From the NCBI GenBank assembly GCA_947165805.1, contig CAMVBT010000061.1:1-10716 (forward strand): 10,716 nucleotides of DNA, written 5' to 3'. Made by a program: the position numbers and the translations under genes. A model generated the notes under the pieces. It was not told the origin of the DNA. It saw only the letters and a list, made by a program, of their open reading frames with translations, and did not search any database. Of the stretch, positions 1-7,534 are shown piece after piece; the stretch's first letter is position 1; each line of letters opens with the position of its first letter. This stretch comes from an uncultured Clostridia bacterium. GTDB lineage: Bacteria; Bacillota; Clostridia; Oscillospirales; Ruminococcaceae.

Positions 1-613
1 CTATGAAAAGAGCGGCATAAAGACGATTGTATGCGACTGCCGCAGCGGCAAAGGCATCAACAGATTTCTGCCTGTTATCAAGTCCGAACTCAGTGAACTG
101 CTCGAACGCAGGCGCGCGAAAGGCACGATAGGAAAGGCTCTGCGCGTAATGGTTCTGGGCATACCGAATGTAGGCAAGTCGTCGTTCATCAACAGAATGG
201 CGGGCTCCCGCAAAGCAAAGGTCGAGGACAGACCGGGCGTGACCAGAGGCAAACAGTGGGTGACGATAGACAAAGAGGTCGAGCTTCTCGATATGCCGGG
301 CATTCTCTGGCCGAAGTTCGACGATAAGCAGGCGGCTTTGAAGCTCGCGTTCACGGGTGCGATAAAGGACGACGTGACCGACGCCGAGGGACTGGCTTAC
401 GAGCTGGGCTCATATCTGGCGGAGAACTACCCCGAGCGGCTGAAAGAGCGCTACAAGCTCGAAAGCTTAGACGGAAACATACTTGAACTGATAGCGAAGA
501 AGCGCGGAATGATGCAGTCCGGCGGAGTTCCGGACACCGAGCGCGCCGCGGCGGCTTTGCTGGACGAATACAGGAGCGGTAAAATTGGCAGGATCAGTCT
601 CGAAAGACCTTGA
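1..613 (+). CDS. rbgA: Ribosome biogenesis GTPase RbgA/YlqF (5' end missing)
   Basis: C-terminal two thirds or so of a circularly permuted GTPase; the first complete codon in the window is at base 2 and the stop is TGA at 611-613. Seen: the G1 P-loop GIPNVGKSS (bases 158-184), a GVTRG segment fitting G2, and DMPG as G3 (290-301), followed by ILWPKFDD. Arginine- and lysine-rich residues precede G1. The G4 NKxD motif, which in this permuted family lies N-terminal to G1, must be left of the window. The C-terminal part ([23 protein letters not shown]) matches RbgA closely. Known role: binds the immature 50S subunit and promotes its late maturation in Firmicutes, in the cytoplasm. G3 reads DMPG rather than the DTPG of Bacillus subtilis RbgA. 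It heads the visible part of an operon; its end overlaps rnhB by 29 bases. Confidence 0.95.
   Translation, partial: YEKSGIKTIVCDCRSGKGINRFLPVIKSELSELLERRRAKGTIGKALRVMVLGIPNVGKSSFINRMAGSRKAKVEDRPGVTRGKQWVTIDKEVELLDMPGILWPKFDDKQAALKLAFTGAIKDDVTDAEGLAYELGSYLAENYPERLKERYKLESLDGNILELIAKKRGMMQSGGVPDTERAAAALLDEYRSGKIGRISLERP
572..576 (+). promoter_or_regulatory. Ribosome binding site of rnhB
   Basis: AGGAG, eight bases before the TTG at 585, inside the 3' end of rbgA. It supports the TTG as the rnhB start; there is no ATG in frame before the catalytic DEAGRG motif. Confidence 0.75.
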
Positions 614-1211
614 ACTCGCGGAACGTTTCGCGTTTGATACGGAATACCGCACGAAATACGGCATAATATGCGGGATAGACGAGGCGGGACGCGGTCCTTT
701 GGTGGGAGCTGTCTATACGGCGGCTGTGGTGCTGCCCGAGGGCGTATTCATAGACGGGCTCAACGACAGCAAGAAGCTCTCGGAGAAGAAGCGTGAAGCG
801 CTGTTCGATCTGATAACCGAAAAAGCCGTTTCGTACTGCGTAGCGTCCGCGACTGCGGCGGAGATAAACGAGCTGAATATACTCAATGCTACGATGCTGG
901 CGATGAAGAGGGCGTTCGACGGCTTATCCGTCAGACCCGCGTATGCGCTGATCGACGGCAACAGGACCCCCGACCTCGGCATAGAGTCGGAGGCGGTGGT
1001 CAAGGGTGATTTCCGTTCGGCAAGCATAGCGGCCGCGTCTATACTCGCGAAGGTCTCCCGTGACCGCTATATGCTGGAGCTCGACGAGAAATATCCGGAG
1101 TACGGCTTCGCGAAGCACAAGGGCTACGGCACAGCGCAGCATATCGAGGCGCTGAAAAAATACGGTCCCTGCCCGGAGCACAGGGCGCTGTTCATAAGAA
1201 AGTTTGTATGA
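585..1211 (+). CDS. rnhB: Ribonuclease HII
   Basis: 208 residues, normal for type 2 RNase H. It cuts the RNA strand of RNA/DNA hybrids and removes single ribonucleotides misincorporated into DNA. Seen: [12 protein letters not shown] at residues 30-41 giving the acidic pair Asp32/Glu33, [12 protein letters not shown] at 59-70, IDGN with Asp124, KGD with Asp142, then [15 protein letters not shown] (147-161) and HKGYGT at 178-183, in the expected order. Asp32, Glu33, Asp124 and Asp142 fit the four metal-binding acidic residues of the family by spacing. The start is TTG with AGGAG eight bases upstream. The gene overlaps rbgA by 29 bases, and its TGA is overlapped by the ATG of yraN (ATGA), suggesting translational coupling. 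rbgA-rnhB adjacency is common in Firmicutes. Confidence 0.96.
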   Translation: MAGSVSKDLELAERFAFDTEYRTKYGIICGIDEAGRGPLVGAVYTAAVVLPEGVFIDGLNDSKKLSEKKREALFDLITEKAVSYCVASATAAEINELNILNATMLAMKRAFDGLSVRPAYALIDGNRTPDLGIESEAVVKGDFRSASIAAASILAKVSRDRYMLELDEKYPEYGFAKHKGYGTAQHIEALKKYGPCPEHRALFIRKFV

Positions 1212-1609
1212 GCACACGCAGCGTAAGAGGCAAAGCGGGCGAAGATCACGTCTGCGAATGGCTGAAAGCCCGCGGCTGGACGATAGAAGCACGCAATTAC
1301 CGTATAAAAGGCGGAGAGATAGATATAGCGGCGCGCAAGGACGGCGTGCTCGCGTTCGTCGAGGTAAAGACACGCAAGTACGGCACGCTTACAGAGGGAA
1401 TAGACGCTGTGGACCGCAGAAAGCGCGCCCGCGTTATCCGGACAGCCGACAGATACATACAGGAGCACCCCTCGGACGCCGATACCGTAAGGTTCGATGT
1501 CGCATTGGTGACGGTCACGACAGAGGACATACCGCGCGTGCTGGATATGGAATATCTCGAGGACGCGTTCGATTCGTTCTCCTTTCCGCAAAACAATGAA
1601 CAACTTTGA
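1208..1609 (+). CDS. yraN: YraN/UPF0102 family endonuclease-fold protein
   Basis: 133 residues, typical length for UPF0102. Seen: an N-terminal [12 protein letters not shown] segment (residues 8-19) with Glu12, GGEIDI at 35-40 (Glu37, Asp39) and FVEVKTR at 50-56 (Glu52, Lys54). Together these form the PD-(D/E)XK-like nuclease core that defines the family. The biochemical function is not established for most members; a nuclease role is inferred from the fold and from the frequent rnhB-yraN linkage, which is seen here. The ATG overlaps the rnhB stop (ATGA), so it is probably translated by coupling. A second long frame over the same bases starting at 1204 is arginine-rich and matches no family, so it was not called. 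Confidence 0.9.
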   Translation: MSTRSVRGKAGEDHVCEWLKARGWTIEARNYRIKGGEIDIAARKDGVLAFVEVKTRKYGTLTEGIDAVDRRKRARVIRTADRYIQEHPSDADTVRFDVALVTVTTEDIPRVLDMEYLEDAFDSFSFPQNNEQL

Positions 1610-1616
1610 AAGCCAC

Positions 1617-1621
1617 GGAGG
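1617..1621 (+). promoter_or_regulatory. Ribosome binding site of thrC
   Basis: GGAGG, eight bases before ATG 1630. It favours this ATG over the in-frame TTG at 1606, which overlaps the yraN stop codon and has no such site. Confidence 0.8.
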
Positions 1622-1629
1622 CTGATAAA

Positions 1630-3126
1630 ATGAACTACAAAAGCACAAGAGACAACAGTATAAGCGTTACGTCCGCAAAGGCGATAGCGCAGGGTCTTTC
1701 CGCAGAGGGCGGCCTTTTCGTCCCGGAAAGCATACCGCAGCTCACGAAGGATGAGATAATGACGCTCTGCGAAAAGTCCTATCCCGAGAGAGCCTTTGAT
1801 ATATTCAGAAAGTATCTCTCCGATTTTTCGGACGACGAGATAAAGTACTGCGTCAACGGCGCGTACTCCGACAAGAACTTCGACAGTGAGAACATCTCCG
1901 AGATATCCCACCTCATGCCCGGCACATATATCCTCGAGCTCTGGCACGGTCCGACCTGCGCGTTCAAGGATATGGCTCTGCAGATACTCCCGTATCTGCT
2001 GACTGTCTCGGCGAAGAAGGTCATCGACGGCAAGGAGATAGCGATACTCGTCGCTACCTCGGGCGATACCGGCAAGGCTGCGCTCGAGGGCTTCAAGGAC
2101 GTTCCCGGCACATCTATAACGGTGTTCTACCCCGAGGACGGCGTCAGCGATATGCAGAAGCGCCAGATGACCACGCAGGAGGGCTCGAATGTCAACGTAT
2201 GCGCGGTAAAGGGCAACTTTGACGACTGCCAGAACGGCGTTAAGGCGATATTCACGGACGAAAAGGTAAAGAGCGAGCTCGAGAAGCTCGGAATGACCTT
2301 CTCCAGCGCCAACTCGATAAACTGGGGCAGACTTTCCCCGCAGATAGTTTACTACATCTCCGCCTACGCGTCGCTTGTGAAGAGCGGCGACATTGAGTAC
2401 GGCGAAAAGGTGAACATCGTCGTTCCGACGGGCAACTTCGGCAATATCCTCGCCGCGTACTATGCAAAGGAAATGGGACTGCCGGTGAACAAGCTGATCT
2501 GCGCGTCCAACGCGAACAACGTGCTGACGGACTTCATCAACACCGGTATCTACGACAGGAACAGACGTTTCTATACGACGATCTCCCCGTCTATGGATAT
2601 ACTCATTTCCAGCAACCTCGAAAGACTGCTGCACCACCTCACGGGCGGAGACGATAAGCAGATAGCCGAATGGTTCGGAAAGCTCTCGAAGGACGGCAGA
2701 TATGAGGTAACTCCGGAAGTCAAAGCAAAGATCGGAGAGCTGTTCTACGCGGGCTGCTGCGACGACGAGGCGACAAAGGGCGCGATAAAGCAGGCTTTCG
2801 ACGAGTATTCGTACCTTATGGATACCCACACGGGCGTAGCTTACAAGGTCTACAACGACTACAAGGCTGCGACCGGCGACACGACAAAAACGATAATAGC
2901 GTCCACGGCGAACCCCTACAAGTTCGGCAAGGCTGTATATGAGGCTGTCGGCGGCGAGACAGAGGGACTTGACGAGTTCACGATAATCGAGAAGCTCGAG
3001 GAAAAGACAGGGACCGAGATACCCGCTCCGCTTGCTGCTACAAGGACGAAACAGGTGCGCTTTACGGGCTCCGTCGAAAAGAGCGGTATGCCTAAGGTAG
3101 TGCTCGACTTTCTCGGGAGCAGATGA
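1630..3126 (+). CDS. thrC: Threonine synthase (long form)
   Basis: 498 residues. PLP-dependent enzyme making L-threonine from O-phospho-L-homoserine, the last step of threonine synthesis in the cytoplasm. Seen: the N-terminal GLSAEGGLFVPESIP segment typical of the family, HGPTCAFKDMALQ with the predicted PLP-binding Lys113, the TSGDTGKAALEGF phosphate-cradle region, then VPTGNFGN and SMDILISSNLERLL, all in family order. The length fits the long clade that also holds yeast and proteobacterial enzymes, rather than the shorter roughly 350-residue Bacillus type. The start is ATG 1630 with GGAGG. No hom or thrB lies next to it and no T-box or leader is seen in the 20-base gap after yraN, so it is probably transcribed from the housekeeping operon upstream. 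Its TGA overlaps the next start (ATGA). Confidence 0.96.
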   Translation: MNYKSTRDNSISVTSAKAIAQGLSAEGGLFVPESIPQLTKDEIMTLCEKSYPERAFDIFRKYLSDFSDDEIKYCVNGAYSDKNFDSENISEISHLMPGTYILELWHGPTCAFKDMALQILPYLLTVSAKKVIDGKEIAILVATSGDTGKAALEGFKDVPGTSITVFYPEDGVSDMQKRQMTTQEGSNVNVCAVKGNFDDCQNGVKAIFTDEKVKSELEKLGMTFSSANSINWGRLSPQIVYYISAYASLVKSGDIEYGEKVNIVVPTGNFGNILAAYYAKEMGLPVNKLICASNANNVLTDFINTGIYDRNRRFYTTISPSMDILISSNLERLLHHLTGGDDKQIAEWFGKLSKDGRYEVTPEVKAKIGELFYAGCCDDEATKGAIKQAFDEYSYLMDTHTGVAYKVYNDYKAATGDTTKTIIASTANPYKFGKAVYEAVGGETEGLDEFTIIEKLEEKTGTEIPAPLAATRTKQVRFTGSVEKSGMPKVVLDFLGSR

Positions 3127-3815
3127 GCGTCTACGCGATAGCCGATCTGCATCTGTCGCTCGGCGAGAAGAAGCCCATGGATATTTTCCGGGGCTGGCAT
3201 AACTATGTTGAGCGGCTGACGGAAAACTGGAACAATAATGTAAGCGACTCCGATACCGTGGTGATACCGGGCGATATCTCATGGGCAATGAGGCTCGAGG
3301 ATACGGAAACGGATTTTCGCTTCATAAACGACAAGCTGAACGGCAGCAAGATATTCCTCAAGGGGAACCACGACTACTGGTGGGCGACGCTCGGCAAGAT
3401 GGAACGGTTCCTTGCCGAAAAGGGACTTGACCGCATAAGGATACTCAACAACAACGCGTACAGGGCAGAGGATATCTGCGTGATCGGCACAAGGGGCTGG
3501 ATAAACGACGGCACCGAGGAAGCCGACGCGAAGGTGCTCGCGCGCGAGGAGGGCAGACTGAGGATGTCTGCCGCCGAGGGCATGAAGCTCGGCGGGGAAC
3601 CGGTGGCCTTCATACACTATCCGCCGCTGTTCAACGGTGAGAAAAACGAATATATCCTGCGCGTCATAAAGGAATTCGGCATAAAGCGATGCTATTACGG
3701 GCATATACACGGCAGAACGGGTCACGAGAAGGCGTTCATCGGCGAGTACGAGGGAACGGACTATAAGATGATATCCGCCGACTGGCTGGGCTTCATGCCG
3801 GAAAAGATCAACTGA
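3123..3815 (+). CDS. Calcineurin-like metallophosphoesterase (COG1768 type)
   Basis: 230 residues. All five metallophosphoesterase blocks are present: DLH (Asp8, His10), GDISW (Asp51), GNHDYWW (81-87), HYPP (His165) and GHIHG (193-197). They coordinate the two-metal centre used to hydrolyse phosphomonoesters or diesters. The GNHDYWW and GDISW variants and the length point to the COG1768 group of predicted phosphohydrolases, whose physiological substrate is unknown to me. No signal peptide or membrane segment, so it is cytoplasmic. The ATG overlaps the thrC stop (ATGA), so translation is probably coupled. This is the last gene of the left-hand operon. Family assignment is firm; substrate cannot be inferred, and a link to threonine metabolism would be guesswork. 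Confidence 0.9.
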   Translation: MSVYAIADLHLSLGEKKPMDIFRGWHNYVERLTENWNNNVSDSDTVVIPGDISWAMRLEDTETDFRFINDKLNGSKIFLKGNHDYWWATLGKMERFLAEKGLDRIRILNNNAYRAEDICVIGTRGWINDGTEEADAKVLAREEGRLRMSAAEGMKLGGEPVAFIHYPPLFNGEKNEYILRVIKEFGIKRCYYGHIHGRTGHEKAFIGEYEGTDYKMISADWLGFMPEKIN

Positions 3816-3840
3816 AAATTATAAATAAAAATATAATTTT
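3815..3840 (+). promoter_or_regulatory. AT-only inverted repeat holding a possible tig promoter -10
   Basis: Perfect 9-base arms, AAAATTATA (3815-3823) and TATAATTTT (3832-3840), around an 8-base loop. The right arm contains a consensus -10, TATAAT (3832-3837), which would start RNA about 35 bases before tig. The best -35 upstream is poor (TCAACT at 3808-3813, 18-base spacer). It may be a tig promoter, a weak hairpin, or chance in AT-rich DNA. The stem has no G-C pair, so it would be a poor intrinsic terminator. Confidence 0.35.
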
Positions 3841-3878
3841 GCAAGCAAATACTTTGCAGTTTACGGAGGTAACACAAA

Positions 3879-5183
3879 ATGGAAGTCATTTCAAACAACA
3901 AGACAGGCGCAAACACAGTCGAGCTTGAGATCAGGACATCAGCCGAGGAATTCGAGGAAGCTCTTCAGGCAGCATACGCCAGAAGAAAGAAGAACATCCA
4001 GATCCCCGGTTTCAGAAAGGGCAAGGCTACCAGAAAGATGATCGAGTCCAGATACGGCGACACGTTCTTCTATGAGGACGCTGTCAACGGTATGTACCAG
4101 AAGACCGTTGAGGACGCTGTGAAGGATCAGAAGCTCGAGGCAGTCGATATCCCCGATACAAAGGTTGAGGACGTAAGCAGGGAGAACGGCGTTACATTCA
4201 AGGTAACCGTAACGGTAAAGCCCGAGATAGAGATATCCGGCTATAAGGGATTAAAGGTAGAGAAACCTGTCAAGACTATAACAGACGCCGATGTGGATAC
4301 CGAGATCGAGCGTATCAGAAACAACAACGCGAGAATAATCGACGTTACCGACAGACCCGCGGAAAAGGGCGATACCGTCGTATTCGATTTCGAGGGCTTC
4401 AAGGACGGCGAGCCTTTCGAGGGCGGCAAGGGCGAGAAGTTCAACCTTGAGCTCGGCAGCGGCAGATTTATCCCCGGCTTTGAGGATCAGATCGTCGGCA
4501 AGAGCATAGGCGAGGATTTCGATGTTAACGTAACGTTCCCCGAGGACTACAACGCCAAGGAGCTCGCAGGTCAGGCTGCCGTGTTCAAGTGCAAGATACA
4601 TGAGATCAAGGGCAAGGAGCTCGCGGACCTCGACGACGAGTTCGCAAAGGACGTAAGTGAGTTCGATACTCTCGACGAGTACAAGGCTGACGTGAAGAAG
4701 AAACTTCAGGAACACGCCGATGAGCACGCCGAGTCCGACCTCGACAACGCAATGTCCGAGGAGCTTGTAAAGCTCGTTGACGCCGAGATACCGCAGGCTA
4801 TGGTAGAGAACCGCATCAACGATATGCTCCGCGAATGGGAATACAGAAACAGATATGCCGGCGTTACCATAAAGGATTACCTCCACTATACCGGCCTTAC
4901 GATGGAGCAGTTCAGAGATACGTTCAAGGAACCCGCTCTCGCACAGGTAAAGCTCAGACTCGCTCTCGAAAAGATAGCGGAGATCGAGAACCTCGAAGTT
5001 ACCGCGGAAGAGATCGAGAAGCAGTATGACACTTACGCAGAGCAGTACAAGAGAACTGTCGAAGATGTCAAGAAGCTCATACCCGAGGAAGGCATCAGAC
5101 AGGACCTCGGCGTTGACAAGGCATTCAAGTTCGTGCGTGAGAACGCGGAAGTGACCGAAAAGGAGACCGGCGCCGAGGAATAA
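3879..5183 (+). CDS. tig: Trigger factor, ribosome-associated chaperone and prolyl isomerase
   Basis: 434 residues, full family length. Binds near the ribosome exit tunnel and shields nascent chains; its middle domain is a peptidyl-prolyl isomerase. Seen: N-terminal ribosome-binding domain with the signature PGFRKGKA (residues 43-50, GFRK at 44-47, the ribosome-docking loop); an FKBP-like domain at about 160-245 (KGDTVVFDFEGF, ELGSGRFIPGFED, FPEDY); and a charged, helical C-terminal domain (about 246-434) with the ELADLDDEFAKDVSEFDTL stretch that is typical of the family. The start is ATG 3879 with GGAGGT eight bases upstream. It opens the tig-clpP-clpX cluster, pairing folding of new chains with disposal of failed ones. 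The 63-base AT-rich gap before it suggests its own promoter. Confidence 0.97.
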   Translation: MEVISNNKTGANTVELEIRTSAEEFEEALQAAYARRKKNIQIPGFRKGKATRKMIESRYGDTFFYEDAVNGMYQKTVEDAVKDQKLEAVDIPDTKVEDVSRENGVTFKVTVTVKPEIEISGYKGLKVEKPVKTITDADVDTEIERIRNNNARIIDVTDRPAEKGDTVVFDFEGFKDGEPFEGGKGEKFNLELGSGRFIPGFEDQIVGKSIGEDFDVNVTFPEDYNAKELAGQAAVFKCKIHEIKGKELADLDDEFAKDVSEFDTLDEYKADVKKKLQEHADEHAESDLDNAMSEELVKLVDAEIPQAMVENRINDMLREWEYRNRYAGVTIKDYLHYTGLTMEQFRDTFKEPALAQVKLRLALEKIAEIENLEVTAEEIEKQYDTYAEQYKRTVEDVKKLIPEEGIRQDLGVDKAFKFVRENAEVTEKETGAEE

Positions 5184-5229
5184 GCGCCCGGCCTTCGGAC
5201 AACGACATTCAGAAAGGAAATAAAGCGGA

Positions 5230-5823
5230 ATGAACTATATGAGTCTTGTACCTACAGTCATTGAACAGACAGGCAGAGGAGAGCGTGCGTACGATATCTA
5301 TTCCCGTCTGCTCAACGACAGGATAGTTATGCTCACCGAGGAGGTCAACTCCGTAACGGCGGGTCTTGTAGTGGCACAGCTCCTGTTCCTTGAGGGACAG
5401 GACCCCGAAAAGGACATCTGCCTTTACATCAACAGCCCCGGCGGTTCGATAACCGACGGAATGGCTATCTATGATACCATGAACTACATCAAGTGCGATG
5501 TCTCCACTATCTGCATGGGTATGGCGGCGTCCATGGGTTCGTTCCTGCTTGCTGCGGGAGCAAAGGGAAAGAGACTTGCTCTCCCGAACAGCGAGATCAT
5601 GATACACCAGCCTCTCGGCGGAACGGGCAGGGTGCAGGCGTCCGATTTTGAGATACACGCAAAGCACATCGTGAATATCAAGAAAAAGATGAATCAGATG
5701 TATTCCGAAATGACGGGTCAGCCCGTTGAAGTCATAGAGAGAGATACCGACCGCGATAATTTCATGACCGCGCAGGAAGCTCTCGAGTACGGTCTGATAG
5801 ACAAGGTGCTTGACAAGAGATAA
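5230..5823 (+). CDS. clpP: ATP-dependent Clp protease proteolytic subunit
   Basis: 197 residues, the normal size. Serine protease that forms a double-heptamer barrel and degrades proteins fed to it by ClpX or ClpC/ClpA. The triad is complete: Ser101 in GMAASMGS, His126 in MIHQPLGG, Asp176 in ERDTDRDNF. The INSPGG oxyanion-region motif is at 68-73. The start chosen is ATG 5230, with AAAGGA 11 bases upstream; an in-frame ATG three codons later (5239) gives the more common MSLVPTV beginning but has a weaker site. The gap to tig is 46 bases with no T-tract terminator, and to clpX it is 37 bases, so the three genes are probably cotranscribed. No CtsR-type operator was recognised upstream. Confidence 0.97.
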   Translation: MNYMSLVPTVIEQTGRGERAYDIYSRLLNDRIVMLTEEVNSVTAGLVVAQLLFLEGQDPEKDICLYINSPGGSITDGMAIYDTMNYIKCDVSTICMGMAASMGSFLLAAGAKGKRLALPNSEIMIHQPLGGTGRVQASDFEIHAKHIVNIKKKMNQMYSEMTGQPVEVIERDTDRDNFMTAQEALEYGLIDKVLDKR

Positions 5824-5860
5824 TAAGGTTTGACATAAACCGAGGAAAGGAATTCGCGTT

Positions 5861-7177
5861 ATGCTCAGATGCAGTTTCTGCGGAAAATCCGACGATAAAG
5901 TCATAAGAATGTTGTTCTCGAATAACGCTGCGATCTGCAACGAGTGTGTGGTGGCTTCCTACCGTATGCTGCTCGAGGAGGGCGACATATCCGAGGTGCT
6001 CATGCCGAAGAAGCGCTCCTCACAGCCGTCCCGCTCAAAGCAGGGCCACGGAGAGCAGGCCGGCATAGTAAAGCCCGCGGATATAAAGGCAGTCCTCGAC
6101 CAGTACATCATAGGTCAGGAAGCGGCCAAGAAGACTCTTGCGGTATCTGTCTACAACCATTACAAGAGAACTCTCGCCAACGATGAGGAGAACGGCGAGG
6201 TCGAGCTCCAGAAGAGCAATGTCCTGCTTCTGGGTCCCACCGGTGTCGGCAAGACCATGCTCGCACAGACTCTCGCCCGCATACTGCACGTTCCGTTCGC
6301 CATAGCCGACGCCACGACACTCACGCAGGCGGGCTATGTCGGTGAGGACGTAGAGAACGTGCTGCTCAGGCTCATTCAGGCCGCCGATTACGATATCGAG
6401 GCCGCCGAGCACGGCATAATATACATCGACGAGATAGACAAGATATCCCGCCGCTCCGAGAATACGTCCATAACGCGCGACGTAAGCGGCGAGGGCGTTC
6501 AGCAGGCTCTGCTGAAGATCGTCGAGGGTACGGTCTCCAATGTTCCTCCTCAGGGCGGCAGAAAGCACCCCAATCAGGAATTCATACAGATCAACACGAA
6601 GAATATCCTTTTCATCTGCGGCGGAGCCTTTGACGGCATCGACAAGACCATAGCCGCGCGCATCAACTCCTCCGCGCTGGGCTTCGGCGCAGAGATAAAC
6701 GACAAGAAGGACAAGTCGCTCAACAAGCTGCTCCACGCGGTAGAGCCCGACGACCTTGTAAAGTACGGTATAATCCCCGAGCTGGTCGGCAGACTTCCCG
6801 TCATAGCTGTGCTCGACGAGCTTGACGAGGACGCTCTGATAAAGATACTCGTTGAACCGAAGAATGCCATTGTCAAGCAGTACAGCTACCTGTTCAATCT
6901 CGACGGCGTAGAGCTCGATATCGAGAACGACGCCCTGCGTGAGATAGCGAAGAAATCCATAGCGAGAAAGACCGGCGCGCGCGGACTGCGTACCATACTT
7001 GAGTCCCTGCTCAGCGATACGATGTTCGACACTCCGAGCGACGACAGCATAGTCAAGGTAGTGATAAACGACAAGTGCGCACGCGGCGAGGAGCCTCCGC
7101 AGGTCATTCACGGCGAAAAAAAATCGGCCGCTCATAAGGCCGAACAGCCGATCAAGAAACGCGCCGCAGCAAAATAA
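5861..7177 (+). CDS. clpX: ATP-dependent Clp protease ATPase subunit ClpX
   Basis: 438 residues. AAA+ hexameric unfoldase that recognises substrates and threads them into ClpP. Seen: N-terminal zinc-binding domain with Cys4, Cys7, Cys26 and Cys29; Walker A GPTGVGKT (125-132); pore loop GYVG (158-161); Walker B IIYIDEID (186-193); the RKH loop (234-236); GGAFDGI; the ClpP-docking loop in the LGF form (273-275); arginine finger in GRLP (Arg311); and sensor 2 in GARGLR (Arg374). All parts needed for a working ClpXP are present. The N-terminal zinc region begins about ten residues earlier relative to the first cysteine than in E. coli. The last 20 or so residues form a basic, alanine-rich tail of no known function. 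The start is ATG 5861 with AAAGGA nine bases upstream. Confidence 0.97.
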   Translation: MLRCSFCGKSDDKVIRMLFSNNAAICNECVVASYRMLLEEGDISEVLMPKKRSSQPSRSKQGHGEQAGIVKPADIKAVLDQYIIGQEAAKKTLAVSVYNHYKRTLANDEENGEVELQKSNVLLLGPTGVGKTMLAQTLARILHVPFAIADATTLTQAGYVGEDVENVLLRLIQAADYDIEAAEHGIIYIDEIDKISRRSENTSITRDVSGEGVQQALLKIVEGTVSNVPPQGGRKHPNQEFIQINTKNILFICGGAFDGIDKTIAARINSSALGFGAEINDKKDKSLNKLLHAVEPDDLVKYGIIPELVGRLPVIAVLDELDEDALIKILVEPKNAIVKQYSYLFNLDGVELDIENDALREIAKKSIARKTGARGLRTILESLLSDTMFDTPSDDSIVKVVINDKCARGEEPPQVIHGEKKSAAHKAEQPIKKRAAAK

Positions 7178-7185
7178 CTAAAACA

Positions 7186-7227
7186 AACTGTTAAATTTTG
7201 GGTAATGTTGCTATTGAAATTACAGTT
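7186..7227. repeat. Imperfect inverted repeat overlapping the YjfB-like gene promoter
   Basis: Left arm AACTGT-TA-AATTT (7186-7198), right arm AAATT-ACAGTT (7217-7227): 11 paired bases with a two-base bulge. The right arm covers the end of the -35 and the start of the spacer. It could be an operator or a weak hairpin after clpX; no T-tract follows. TTGGGT also occurs twice, at 7198-7203 and 7226-7231. Confidence 0.4.
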
Positions 7228-7242
7228 GGGTTACGTTATAAT
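7214..7242 (+). promoter_or_regulatory. Sigma-A promoter of the YjfB-like gene
   Basis: TTGAAA (7214-7219), 17-base spacer, TATAAT (7237-7242). A second TATAAT overlaps by one base at 7242-7247. The expected transcription start is near 7249, leaving a leader of about 25 bases that holds the strong ribosome binding site. It does not look like a sigma-D flagellar promoter. Confidence 0.8.
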
Positions 7243-7259
7243 ATAATTGCAAGGATGAA

Positions 7260-7264
7260 GGAGG
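7260..7264 (+). promoter_or_regulatory. Ribosome binding site of the YjfB-like gene
   Basis: GGAGG, within AAGGAGGTG. Spacing to ATG 7274 is nine bases but to the in-frame TTG 7268 only three, so ATG 7274 is preferred. Confidence 0.8.
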
Positions 7265-7273
7265 TGCTTGGAT

Positions 7274-7471
7274 ATGGATGGGATATCGAATTTCTTATCC
7301 ACTATGTCTATGAGCATGGCACGGTCGAATTTACAGACCGATGCAAGTCTGGCATTGATGAAAAATTTTATGAAAGCAGACGAGAATGCGAGCACACGCC
7401 TCATAGAAAGCATTTCGGAAGCCGCACCGCCTGCGGACGGACGCGGGGCTCTCATGGATGTAAGAGCATAA
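7274..7471 (+). CDS. YjfB-like putative motility protein (small)
   Basis: 65 residues beginning MDGISNFLSTMSMSMARSN. It is methionine- and serine-rich near the N-terminus, followed by a probable amphipathic helix (DASLALMKNFMKADENASTRLIESI). Length, the short hydrophobic start, the SLALMK-type core and the helical Glu/Ser region resemble the YjfB motility family (Pfam YjfB_motility), which is usually about 60 residues. This rests on remembered family pattern, not a search. Family members are called motility proteins from their association with flagellated Firmicutes; the molecular role is unknown. No signal peptide. It is its own transcription unit: good promoter, strong ribosome site, and a perfect terminator 33 bases after the stop. 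No flagellar gene is near. The alternative TTG start at 7268 adds two residues. Confidence 0.65.
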   Translation: MDGISNFLSTMSMSMARSNLQTDASLALMKNFMKADENASTRLIESISEAAPPADGRGALMDVRA

Positions 7472-7503
7472 TCAGGTCGGGAATAACCGGCAAAGCATCT
7501 GAC

Positions 7504-7534
7504 AAGACGGATCGTAAGATCCGTCTTTTTATTT
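7504..7534 (+). terminator. Intrinsic terminator of the YjfB-like gene
   Basis: Perfect 10-base stem AAGACGGATC / GATCCGTCTT (7504-7513 and 7518-7527) with a GTAA loop, then TTTTTATTT. Textbook on the plus strand. On the minus strand the hairpin would be followed by TTGTCAG, a poorer T-tract, so it may also weakly terminate the facing vanZ-like transcript. Confidence 0.92.

Noticed and set aside
1610..1629. T-box or other amino-acid leader in front of thrC
   Set aside because: Only 20 bases separate yraN from thrC, too few for any known leader.
1297..3288. 663-residue open frame on the minus strand across yraN, thrC and the phosphoesterase gene
   Set aside because: Its protein is Arg/Leu/Val-rich with no domain, and it lies wholly antisense to genes with intact motifs. 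Long antisense frames arise from biased codon use in the true genes.
3815..3840. AT-only inverted repeat as the terminator of the left-hand operon
   Set aside because: The stem has no G-C pair and the tail is only four Ts; the TATAAT inside it makes a promoter role at least as likely.
5169..5194. GC-rich partial inverted repeats at the tig-clpP junction as a terminator
   Set aside because: The arms need bulges, overlap the tig stop codon, and no T-tract follows.
5830..5835. TTGACA between clpP and clpX as a separate clpX promoter
   Set aside because: No -10-like hexamer lies 16-18 bases downstream; the position reads TTCGCG. The GGTTT/AAACC repeat around it is only five bases per arm.
6035..7135. 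366-residue open frame on the minus strand inside clpX
   Set aside because: Same cause: a shadow of clpX codon bias, with no recognisable domain and full overlap with a confident gene.
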